From Candidatus Woesearchaeota archaeon (lineage in GTDB: Archaea; Nanobdellota; Nanobdellia; Woesearchaeales; JAFGUC01): 64,000 bases of DNA. Both the position numbers and the translations under genes were made by a program. Under the pieces are notes generated by a model. The model did not search any database and had not been told where the DNA came from. It saw only the letters and a program-made list of their open reading frames with translations. Positions 1 through 11,204 of the stretch are shown here, in pieces. The first letter of the stretch is position 1, and every line of letters begins with the position of its first letter. The DNA lies in the NCBI GenBank assembly GCA_016938695.1, contig JAFGUC010000024.1, positions 248,001-312,000 of the forward strand, given 5' to 3'.

Positions 1-679
1 ACATCCTTTCAAGGATTATCTATTCTATCACAAAAAGGATTTGACGAATACTACTTAACCAAAGTTTTTTCAGTTGGAAATTTAGGACTGTCCTCCGAAC
101 GGAAACTTGTTCCAACAAGATGGAGTATTACTGCAGTTGATGATCTATTGGGTAAAGTAATACTTGATAAGTTAAAAGATTTTAAGGAGAATGACAGTTT
201 CTTTTCTTTTTTTGGAGGACTGTCTGGAAATTATTATTTAATTTTATTTTTACCAGGAATATTTTCATACGAATTATTTGAAACTTATTTACCAAATACA
301 ATTTGGAATGCACAAGAAGATGTCAGTTTTACAACTGATTACGAAGATTGTTTTGGTCGAAAAAAGTATGCTGAAAATACTTCAGGTGGATATTATGCTG
401 CAAGACTTCCAATTTTACAATATTTTCAAGATAATAAAATCCAAGCACAAGTTTTAGTATTGAGATTTATTACTCCTGATTATTACGCGCCTCTAGGAGT
501 ATGGTATTGTCGAGAAAGTGTGCGAGATTCGTTATCACAATCTAAGATAGATTTTTCATCTCGAGAATTACTATTATCGTATGCAACTAAGTTAATACAA
601 AAGAAATTTTCATATTCAATTTCTAAAATATTACAACAAAGTAAACTGTTAAAGAGTACTCAACAGACATTATCCAAAT

Positions 680-687
<8 letters not shown>
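1..687 (+). CDS. nreA: NreA-type DNA repair protein, C-terminal part (5' end outside window)
   Basis: The reading frame is open from base 1, so only the last 228 residues are visible. NreA is an archaeal DNA-repair protein that works with the sliding clamp PCNA. The segment RKLVPTRWSITAVDD, encoded around nt 103-144, is a family hallmark. The protein ends in QQTLSKFM, which fits a C-terminal PCNA-interacting box (Q-x-x-L-x-x-F-hydrophobic), as known for this family. Several shorter starts exist inside (for example TTG at 148), but they would cut the conserved motif, so the real start lies upstream. It converges on the VWA lipoprotein gene with an 8-bp overlap. Confidence 0.88.
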
Positions 688-4694
<4,007 letters not shown>

Positions 4695-4834
4695 CTATAT
4701 TTTTCTATTTCTAGAATATTTTTCAGACGGAAAACTTAATAAACATTACGTTTTGGATATCTTTATAAAAAATACTGAAATTCTTTAGCAAAACAAAAGA
4801 TTTTTTATTGGATTTTATTAATCCAAATCTAAAA

Positions 4835-5668
4835 ATGTATGACAAAATAAACAATCAAATTGTTGACCTGAACAAATTATCCAAAGGTTATATTTCTGTT
4901 GATTTGCACTGCCATACAAAATATTCTGATGGCGTCAACACAGTAGAAAAAATGCTTCAAACTGCAAAAGACTTAGGTATTGGTCTTGCAATAACTGACC
5001 ACAATGAAGTGTTAGGTTCTAGATATGCAGAAAAGTTAATTAAAACAAATGAAAAGTATAAAGATATTCTCTTAATTCCTGGAATTGAAGTAAGTACTAA
5101 AGAAGGTGATGATTTTTTGTTTTACTTTTCAAAATCTGAAGAATTACTAAAATTCTACACTGTTGAAGTAAAACCCTATCGATTAAAACGTTATATGTTC
5201 ACAGGAACAACAATTAATGTAGAGAAACTACTTGATTCTGCAAAAAATTATGATTGTTTAATGATAGCAGCACATCCATTTGTACTAAAAGGATTTTTTT
5301 CAATTCAACGTGAAAATACATTTGATTTAGACGAAAAAATTCAAGGTTACGAAGCAATAAATTCTGGAATTCCTAACTTTGGAAATTCTAGAATTCAAAG
5401 ATATTTGTCACATAAAACTAATCCAATAATAACCGCTGGTAGCGATGCACATTCATACAAAATGTTAGGAACGGGTGTTACATGTATTCCTAAAAATTTA
5501 AACATAAAGACTGCAAAAGATTTTATTGATGCAGTACGTTCAAAAAATAATATCATTTGTGGTAAGACTGTAAGACTTGGCAGATTAACAATTAATCACA
5601 TGTTTTTTTATAATTTCATTTTGAATAAAATCAAGAAAAGTAAAATATTCCGAAAAATCACAAACTAA
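4835..5668 (+). CDS. PHP-domain metal-dependent phosphoesterase
   Basis: This 277-residue protein has the PHP-family metal ligands: VDLHCHTKYSDG near the N-terminus, ITDHNE about 30 residues later, an internal AAHPF and GSDAH near the C-terminus. PHP proteins hydrolyse phosphoesters such as nucleotides or histidinol phosphate with two or three metal ions; the substrate here cannot be told. ATG 4835 is preferred over the in-frame TTG at 4808. A TATA-like TTTATAAAAA at about 4761-4770 gives a short leader. It is transcribed divergently from enolase. Confidence 0.8.
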   Translation: MYDKINNQIVDLNKLSKGYISVDLHCHTKYSDGVNTVEKMLQTAKDLGIGLAITDHNEVLGSRYAEKLIKTNEKYKDILLIPGIEVSTKEGDDFLFYFSKSEELLKFYTVEVKPYRLKRYMFTGTTINVEKLLDSAKNYDCLMIAAHPFVLKGFFSIQRENTFDLDEKIQGYEAINSGIPNFGNSRIQRYLSHKTNPIITAGSDAHSYKMLGTGVTCIPKNLNIKTAKDFIDAVRSKNNIICGKTVRLGRLTINHMFFYNFILNKIKKSKIFRKITN

Positions 5669-5686
5669 TTCTAAAATAAAGAAAAA

Positions 5687-5761
5687 CGAGCCTGAGAGGA
5701 TTCGAACCCCTGATATTCCGGTCCGAAGCCGGATGCCCTATCCAGACTAGACGACAGGCCC
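5687..5761 (-). tRNA. tRNA-Arg (anticodon TCG)
   Basis: Read on the minus strand, the sequence folds as a full cloverleaf without an intron. The acceptor GGGCCTG pairs with CAGGCTC with one G-T pair. The anticodon stem TCCGG/CCGGA encloses loop CTTCGGA, giving anticodon TCG. The T-arm is AGGGG-TTCGAAT-CCCCT and the discriminator base is G. CCA is not encoded, so it must be added after transcription, for which the CCA-adding enzyme at 52027-53385 is available. Confidence 0.95.
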
Positions 5762-5807
5762 GCGTATAAAAATAATAAAAAAATGCTCCTATTATAAATG
5801 TTTTGAA

Positions 5808-6128
5808 TTAATTGACTTTACGTAATGTAATTTCAATTGTTGAGACTCTAACGTCTTTTCCTTCTTTGTTTTGGAACTCTTCAGAATCGATGCTAATATT
5901 TGCAATTTCGATTTGTCCTTCCAAAAATCTTTTAGTTGCGACTTCTACAACATCAACAGCTCTAGAGATAAATTTTCCTCTTGCTTTAACTAAAACTTCT
6001 GTTTCGTTTTTAGTTGTAAATTGCATTACTATGCCAGTAACATAGTTCATAAAAGGTTTTGCACCAACAAATATAGAATTCGTGTCTTCCATTTCAGGCA
6101 TGTCATTGAAGTCATCTTCTGTCGTCAT
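5808..6128 (-). CDS. albA: Alba family DNA/RNA-binding protein
   Basis: The protein has 106 residues and matches Alba, a small dimeric archaeal chromatin and RNA-binding protein. The hallmark IFVGAKPFMNYV lies near residue 19, at the nucleic-acid contact loop, followed by KARGKFISRAVDVVEV and a C-terminal beta hairpin ending in TIEITLRKVN. The first 17 residues are an acidic extension (TEDDFNDMPEMEDT) that most Alba proteins lack. ATG 6128 follows a purine-rich GGCGGAGAT. The eS17 gene lies upstream on the same strand. Confidence 0.93.
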   Translation of the reverse strand: MTTEDDFNDMPEMEDTNSIFVGAKPFMNYVTGIVMQFTTKNETEVLVKARGKFISRAVDVVEVATKRFLEGQIEIANISIDSEEFQNKEGKDVRVSTIEITLRKVN

Positions 6129-6205
6129 CTAAGTTATCTCCGCCAAAAATGCTATTTACTAGCTTTGACCATGAAAAGACATTTCTAAAAAAAGACTAAA
6201 AATAA

Positions 6206-6400
6206 TTAATATTTTTCTTGGCTCTTTTTTAGCCTAGTAACATAACCAACAATTGTATTTCTAAGTTTCTTTGATTTAATTGAAGCAACACTAGAAACTA
6301 CTGGTTTGTTCTGATCAAAGTCTTCTTTTAAGTCTTCAGCGTGAGTTTTGAATATCTTGTTTGATACTCTCTTTGTTAAGATTGTTTTTATTCTTCCCAT
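6206..6400 (-). CDS. rps17e: Small-subunit ribosomal protein eS17
   Basis: The 64-residue protein MGRIKTILTKRV... carries the eS17 pattern NKPVVSSVASIKSKKLRNTIVGYVTRL. eS17 is an archaeal/eukaryotic 30S subunit protein. An in-frame upstream ATG at 6451 would add 17 unrelated residues. ATG 6400 is preferred because the minus-strand TATA element CTTTATATATC at 6423-6433 lies about 27 nt upstream, so the mRNA would be leaderless. Confidence 0.93.
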   Translation of the reverse strand: MGRIKTILTKRVSNKIFKTHAEDLKEDFDQNKPVVSSVASIKSKKLRNTIVGYVTRLKKSQEKY

Positions 6401-6420
6401 TAGAGCCAAAAATTTAATTC

Positions 6421-6433
6421 TGATATATAAAGC
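6421..6433 (-). promoter_or_regulatory. TATA element of the eS17 gene
   Basis: The minus strand reads AGCTTTATATATCA here. Its centre lies about 27 nt from ATG 6400, the spacing expected for an archaeal leaderless transcript. This decides the eS17 start. Confidence 0.6.
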
Positions 6434-6539
6434 TTTCGAATTACAAGTCACAAGACACGGGACTTGAGCTCATAACGTTTATAAGACAAAAAGTCAAAAA
6501 GACTTTATAGATGATTAAAATATCTAATCAAAGGCAAAA

Positions 6540-7025
6540 ATGACTCAGAAAAATTTACTAAATCTGGATAAGAGTATTGATACTCCTATATCTGAACTTA
6601 CATTAAGACGATATGAAAAACCTGTTGGCTTAAAGGGTAGAGAACTCTTAAGGCGAGTTTGCTTGAGTTTAGGGATTTTGCAACCCGGAGATTCAAGAGA
6701 CATAATTATTGATATCTTTTCAGTTTTAATAGATTCTTCAAAAAATCAAAAGTGGCTCTCAAGTGAAGAAATAAGAGATTTAGTTGTTTCAAAACGTTCA
6801 AGCGAGTCTTTAGATATGAAAGGTCTTGCTCCAAGTAATGTTAGAAGGCAATTAAAAAGATTGCGAGATATACAATTAGTTGAAAAAGTAAAAAATCTTT
6901 ACAGGATAACTGAATTTTTGTCATTAAAAGAAATTTTTGAAGAAAGAATACAAAATTTATTATTATCCTCAATTGTTGCAAGAGTTTCAGATTACATAGA
7001 TTTGTATGAGGAAAATTCTTCTTAG
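6540..7025 (+). CDS. Winged-helix DNA-binding protein upstream of the archaellum operon
   Basis: I do not recognise an exact family. The 161-residue protein has an N-terminal segment with LTLRRYEKP and a predicted winged-helix region at about 70-125 (WLSSEEIRDLVV... APSNVRRQLKRLRDIQLVEKVKNLYRIT), ending in a helical, possibly dimerising tail. No metal or ligand site is visible. A TATA box TTTATAAG lies at 6478-6485. The archaellin gene begins 111 bp downstream with its own TATA boxes, so the two are probably separate transcripts. A role in archaellum control is only suggested by position. Confidence 0.65.
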   Translation: MTQKNLLNLDKSIDTPISELTLRRYEKPVGLKGRELLRRVCLSLGILQPGDSRDIIIDIFSVLIDSSKNQKWLSSEEIRDLVVSKRSSESLDMKGLAPSNVRRQLKRLRDIQLVEKVKNLYRITEFLSLKEIFEERIQNLLLSSIVARVSDYIDLYEENSS

Positions 7026-7064
7026 AAACGCTCTAGATACAAATTATTTATTTTCAATAGAAAG

Positions 7065-7136
7065 CTTTATAAGTAATTTGAGCCATTTAATTTATAAGGT
7101 TTACTGTTTAGTATCTTTAATTTTGGCGGTGATTGA
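7065..7136 (+). promoter_or_regulatory. Archaellin promoter and ribosome-binding site
   Basis: Two TATA-like boxes, CTTTATAAG (7065-7073) and TTTATAAGG (7091-7099), precede the archaellin gene. They are followed by GGTGA at 7128-7132, 4 nt before the GTG start at 7137. Two boxes could mean two transcription starts; only one may be used. Confidence 0.6.
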
Positions 7137-8144
7137 GTGTCCAAGAAAGCTTTGATGTCTATTGAAACAATGATAATTTTTATTGCAGTGGTTTTAATTG
7201 CAGCAATCGCAGCAGGACTTCTTATTCGAACTTCTGGAACACTTCAGCAAAGAGCAATTACAGTTTCTGATGAAGCACGTGAAAGAATAGTTACAGGTGT
7301 TGAGATAATTAACATTGTCGCAGATACAGAATTAGTTAACGAAACACTAAATGATTACGAAATGCTAGTACGTTTAAAAGCAGGTTCTTATCCAATTCAA
7401 TTAAAGGATATGAATTTGATGTTTACAACTGCTGTTTACAGTATATCTGGAAATTTACAAGATTCAGATATGCCTGCATTGTTTGATGAAATAGATGTTA
7501 GTTCAGTCGATAATGCTTCTTGGTTAGAAATTCCTAATATTGAAACAACTAACAAACGTGACGTCGGTTCTAACGAAGAAAATGTAATATTAGTTGTAAA
7601 TGGTTCAGGCGATAATGAAGTATTACGGTTTGATTTATCCTATGCTTCACATAAAGACGATTACCAATTAGACAGTATAGGTTTTACTGTTCCAGGTCAA
7701 ATAATCGACGTTGATTTAGGAATTGATTTAAGTAACATCAGTGGTTCAGGTTTAGACGTTGAATTAACTGACCTTCCAATTACTAATCCGGTTTCAGGAG
7801 ATATCTATGGTTTTGTAACAATTATTGGTAACGCAACAGTTAATGATTCATTAACTGGTTTAGATGCAATCATTACATCATTTCCAACAGTGGATGATTG
7901 TGATTTTGAAAAAATAATTCCTAATACCCAATATTGTGTAATAACTCGAGTCGGTGAAAACGATGATCTAAAATTAGAGCGTGGTGAATTAATCTCAATT
8001 AGATTCCGAGTTAAAAGTCAAATGGCAATGGGAACAGAAAAATTAATGAGTTTCCGTTTAGTTCCAAAGGGTGGAGCAATAGAAGAAGTTTCGATTGTAA
8101 CGCCATCAGTTTTTACGCTAAAGAAAACAAATCTTTGGGGATAA
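7137..8144 (+). CDS. arlB: Archaellin (archaellum filament subunit)
   Basis: The 335-residue protein begins MSKKALMSIETMIIFIAVVLIAA, a class III (type IV pilin-like) signal. Cleavage by prepilin peptidase would fall after K-A, leaving L-M-S-I-E with Glu at +5 as in pilins. The hydrophobic helix (about 11-31) forms the filament core, and the C-terminal part (LVPKGG near residue 317) is a beta-rich outer domain as in archaellins. The start is GTG 7137, 4 nt after GGTGA. It is the first gene of the archaellum operon and the only archaellin here; several Asn-X-Ser/Thr sites could be N-glycosylated. No prepilin peptidase gene is in the window. Confidence 0.92.
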   Translation: MSKKALMSIETMIIFIAVVLIAAIAAGLLIRTSGTLQQRAITVSDEARERIVTGVEIINIVADTELVNETLNDYEMLVRLKAGSYPIQLKDMNLMFTTAVYSISGNLQDSDMPALFDEIDVSSVDNASWLEIPNIETTNKRDVGSNEENVILVVNGSGDNEVLRFDLSYASHKDDYQLDSIGFTVPGQIIDVDLGIDLSNISGSGLDVELTDLPITNPVSGDIYGFVTIIGNATVNDSLTGLDAIITSFPTVDDCDFEKIIPNTQYCVITRVGENDDLKLERGELISIRFRVKSQMAMGTEKLMSFRLVPKGGAIEEVSIVTPSVFTLKKTNLWG

Positions 8145-8170
8145 TTTTAGTATTATAAAAGAGGTGAAAA

Positions 8171-8407
8171 ATGTTATTTCATAAACGTGTTGAGTCACAC
8201 ATTTTAGAGAAAGTTGTTGTATCATTTATGGTTCTGTTTGGTTTTATTTCAGTATATATTTTTCTTAGAGCAACAAGCATTATGAAAGCCACAGGAGAAA
8301 CAATTAATCCTTTTGTTGCAGTAATAGAAGTTTTAATGATTGTTTTGATTGCAATTTTTGCAAATATTTGGATATCAATAAAAATTTACGAACAACATAG
8401 ACCTTAA
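8171..8407 (+). CDS. Small two-TM membrane protein inside the archaellum operon, unknown
   Basis: The 78-residue protein has a short basic N-terminus, a TM helix at about residues 16-34 (VVVSFMVLFGFISVYIFL), a short polar loop, a second TM helix at about 47-69 and a charged tail YEQHRP. A clear ribosome-binding site GAGGTG precedes ATG 8171. It sits 26 bp after archaellin and 41 bp before the ArlC-like gene, all on one strand, so co-transcription is likely. It matches none of the standard Arl proteins that I know. The function is unknown. Confidence 0.75.
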   Translation: MLFHKRVESHILEKVVVSFMVLFGFISVYIFLRATSIMKATGETINPFVAVIEVLMIVLIAIFANIWISIKIYEQHRP

Positions 8408-8448
8408 TTTTTTAATTTAATACTCACCGCGAAATAATTTAATTTAAG

Positions 8449-9432
8449 ATGGCTGAAGAGGAAACAAAGCAGGAATCGAATGGCCCGAAAGCGCAAGAAA
8501 ATAGCGCAAAGCAGCCTGATGTAGGTAGTCCTACGACTGCACAATCTGAAGTCAAAAAAGAAAAAACAACTCGCGGTATGACTAACCTCATCCTCGAACA
8601 AATTCGTTCTTTAATTGAGATTAACGTAGCTTTAAACACCAAAGTAAAAGATGTAACATCAAAACTTGAATCTTCTGAGAAAAATCTAAAGATGATGCAA
8701 GAACAGGTAACTGGTTTTGATGAACGTATTTCTAAGATTGAAACAAACATGGAAAAATTCATTGGCCTATATGAGATGGTAACAAACAAATATAATCCAT
8801 TTTTGTTAGGTGGCGAACAAGAAAAATTCGCTCAAAATTCAAATGATGACATGTTTGCAGGAATCGATATTGAAAAACAAAAAGACGATGCTAAGAAGAT
8901 ATTAAACGACCTTAAAGAAAAGCAAGGTGTCTCAGTTGATGGAACAGTAAGAGATGAATTGGCTGAAAGTTTAGAAAAAGCACAATCGTCAGTTCCTAAA
9001 GTAGAATTCCCTGAAGAAAATGTACAAAAATCAGGAGAAAATATTGAAAAGCCTGATTTAGATACTTTTGGAAAAGTAAAAGCTTCAGAAGTTCCACCAG
9101 ATACAGAAAAAGCAACTGAAGAAGATTTAGAAGAATTGTCTAGTCAATTCCACTTTGTACTAAAAGACGGAACCCTAATTAAATCACTTCCTGAGTTGGA
9201 TGTAGTTTTAGGTTCAATGGACGATGAAACATTCAATCATCACGTAAGTGACAGTAAAAACGATTTCTATGAGTGGATTAAGCATTCAATGGATACTAGT
9301 TTTGCCGAAGTTATAAAACCATTAAAAACTAAAAAGGACCTTAAAGAAAAAATCTCTGAGCATATCAAAGAAATAAGGTCTAAAAAACCAGAAGCAAATT
9401 CAGATACTTCAAAAGGACAAGCTAAAGCTTAG
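8449..9432 (+). CDS. ArlC-like coiled-coil protein with a C-terminal DUF5752-like domain
   Basis: The 327-residue protein has a charged, disordered N-terminus and a coiled coil at about 45-110 ending in IETNMEKFIGLYEMVTNKYNPF, the pattern of ArlC (FlaC), a cytoplasmic archaellum-switch component. A long acidic linker follows. A C-terminal domain (about 230-300) reads FHFVLKDGTLIKSLPELDVV and later NHHVSDSKNDFYEWI. From memory this last pattern resembles DUF5752 (DG...SL.EL...M.DE.F..HV...NDF..WI), not the usual ArlD/E domain. No separate arlD or arlE is present, so this protein may replace ArlC/D/E as the chemotaxis-facing platform. Confidence 0.75.
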   Translation: MAEEETKQESNGPKAQENSAKQPDVGSPTTAQSEVKKEKTTRGMTNLILEQIRSLIEINVALNTKVKDVTSKLESSEKNLKMMQEQVTGFDERISKIETNMEKFIGLYEMVTNKYNPFLLGGEQEKFAQNSNDDMFAGIDIEKQKDDAKKILNDLKEKQGVSVDGTVRDELAESLEKAQSSVPKVEFPEENVQKSGENIEKPDLDTFGKVKASEVPPDTEKATEEDLEELSSQFHFVLKDGTLIKSLPELDVVLGSMDDETFNHHVSDSKNDFYEWIKHSMDTSFAEVIKPLKTKKDLKEKISEHIKEIRSKKPEANSDTSKGQAKA

Positions 9433-9459
9433 CTCTATTTTTCATAAATAACAGTAAGT

Positions 9460-9540
9460 TTTATATATGGCAATACCCCTTATTCTGATATACCGAATAA
9501 CTAAATTAATATCCTAAAAGATATACTAAAAAGAGGTAAA
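9460..9540 (+). promoter_or_regulatory. Possible internal promoter and ribosome-binding site before arlF
   Basis: A TATA-like TTTATATATGG starts at 9460, in the 108-bp gap after the ArlC-like gene, the largest gap in the operon. GAGGTAAA directly precedes ATG 9541. This could give arlFGHIJ a separate transcript from the filament genes, a common way to make fewer motor proteins than archaellin. Confidence 0.4.
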
Positions 9541-10011
9541 ATGGGATTTTCCGAAACTGCGACGCAAGTTATTTTTTTTATGGCTGTGCTGATTGTATCA
9601 ACTTTTGTAGTTGTTTTCTTTAATGATTATTCTCGTGAAGCAGTAGATTCAGCTAATATCCAAAGACAACAACTATCTGAGAAGTTAAAGACATCTGCAT
9701 CAATTGATATAATAAATTTTGATGACTCAACAAATCCAGATACAATTAATGCATATGTTAAAAATACTGGTCTTGTAACAATAAACTACGAAGACCTTGA
9801 TTTGTACGTTGATAATGTTAGAATTCCTAGAGATAATCTTAATAGAACTATTCAAATTTTAGCAGATACCGATACAACAAATGTTGGGGTATGGGATTCA
9901 AAAGAAGTAATTCTTGTACAAATTTTTTACAATTTAACAAGTAGCACAACTCATACTGTAGACTTGGTATTAAGTAACGGAATTAGAAGCAGTTTAGATT
10001 TTAGTACTTAA
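9541..10011 (+). CDS. arlF: ArlF/ArlG-type archaellum protein, first copy
   Basis: The protein has 156 residues: a short N-terminus MGFSETATQ, one TM helix (about 9-28) and an extracellular beta-sandwich-like domain with the motif INAYVKNTG followed by EDLDLYVDN. ArlF and ArlG form the stator and anchor the archaellum motor to the S-layer. The F assignment rests on gene order (F before G). It clearly resembles the next gene (VKNTG, D-LYx-N), so the two are paralogues and the labels could be swapped. Start ATG follows GAGGTAAA. Confidence 0.75.
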   Translation: MGFSETATQVIFFMAVLIVSTFVVVFFNDYSREAVDSANIQRQQLSEKLKTSASIDIINFDDSTNPDTINAYVKNTGLVTINYEDLDLYVDNVRIPRDNLNRTIQILADTDTTNVGVWDSKEVILVQIFYNLTSSTTHTVDLVLSNGIRSSLDFST

Positions 10012-10013
10012 AA

Positions 10014-10466
10014 ATGGGATTTGGAACAATTGTTGGACAAGTTATGTTTATAATAATAATAATGATTTTTGTAGCTAATGCTTTAATTCAATACAATCTA
10101 AATTCAACAGCATATAATGAAGCAAAAACAGCCAATACAAAAATAAATTCACAATTAGAAAAATCAAAACTAGAGATTTTATCAATTGATTCTTTTGGGA
10201 GTGATCCACAATCAATTAATGTTACTGTTAAAAATACTGGTGAGTATAAGCTAGATCCAGACTTAATTGATTTATACATAAATAATTCAAAGATATCTAG
10301 AGCAAGTGTTACAGTAAATATAATAACAGATATAATAAATCCTGATTTAATTGATTCTGGAGAAACATTCCAAGTAATTAACAATAACCTTGGAAATGGT
10401 ACACACTACATATCTATTGTTGACGAATACAGTGCAAAAGACTCAGACATAATTACAATTGGATAG
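10014..10466 (+). CDS. arlG: ArlF/ArlG-type archaellum protein, second copy
   Basis: The 150-residue protein has the same build as the preceding one: MGFGTIVGQV, one TM helix (about 7-26) and a domain with INVTVKNTG and DLIDLYINN. It is predicted to stand in the membrane with the beta domain outside and to act in the stator. It follows the previous stop by 2 bp, so translation is probably coupled. ArlG is assigned from gene order only. Confidence 0.72.
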   Translation: MGFGTIVGQVMFIIIIMIFVANALIQYNLNSTAYNEAKTANTKINSQLEKSKLEILSIDSFGSDPQSINVTVKNTGEYKLDPDLIDLYINNSKISRASVTVNIITDIINPDLIDSGETFQVINNNLGNGTHYISIVDEYSAKDSDIITIG

Positions 10467-10476
10467 GTGAACAAAG

Positions 10477-11175
10477 TTGGGAGATATATTCAAAATGGAA
10501 TTGAAGAAAGACGAATTAAGTCGAAACCTAGGTGGTGGTCTCCCAAATAATTCTATTATGGTTATGCAAGGTTCAGATGGTGCTGGAAAAAGTATTATGT
10601 GTCAAAGATTTGCATACGGCTTATTATCAAATGGTCACTCTGTAAGTTATATAAGTACAGAATTGGACCTACCAAGTTTTGCATTACAAATGCGTTCAGT
10701 AGGATACCGAGTTGATGATTACATCCTAGATGAAAAATTATTATTTGTTCCAATGTTTCCTTTTATTGGTGAATCAAAATTACAAGGAAATTTTTTAGAA
10801 AAATTAATGGCAACAAAAGAATTATTTGACCGTGATGTAATAATTATTGATACCTTGTCATTTTTTATATTAAACGATCAAATAAATGATTCAAACATAT
10901 TTAGAATAATTCACTTTTTTAAACGGGTTGTAAACCTAGATAAAACAATAATAATTGCAATAGATCCAACAAATATAAACAAAAGATTTTTATCTATCTT
11001 AACATCCGTTTCAGATGGAATACTAAATATTGCACTAAAAGAATTTTTAGGTAATTTAATTAGGGTAGTTGAAGTCGTACGATATAGACGTTCACTTTCA
11101 ACACCAAGTTCACGAGTTCCATTCAGGGTAGAACCTGGAGTAGGAGTTGCAATCGAAGTAGCAACATTATCATAA
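10477..11175 (+). CDS. arlH: Archaellum motor ATP-binding protein ArlH
   Basis: ArlH is a RecA/KaiC-like protein that binds ATP and docks on the ArlI motor ATPase. The 232-residue sequence has Walker A GSDGAGKS at 32-39 and Walker B DVIIIDTLS at about 119-127. It ends FRVEPGVGVAIEVATLS. The TTG at 10477 is chosen over ATG 10495 because GGTGA (10466-10470) is exactly 6 nt upstream, the spacing seen at other starts here. arlI follows after 29 bp. Confidence 0.9.
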   Translation: MGDIFKMELKKDELSRNLGGGLPNNSIMVMQGSDGAGKSIMCQRFAYGLLSNGHSVSYISTELDLPSFALQMRSVGYRVDDYILDEKLLFVPMFPFIGESKLQGNFLEKLMATKELFDRDVIIIDTLSFFILNDQINDSNIFRIIHFFKRVVNLDKTIIIAIDPTNINKRFLSILTSVSDGILNIALKEFLGNLIRVVEVVRYRRSLSTPSSRVPFRVEPGVGVAIEVATLS

Positions 11176-11204
11176 TTAATTTCATTTTTATTTAAGGTGA
11201 TTGA

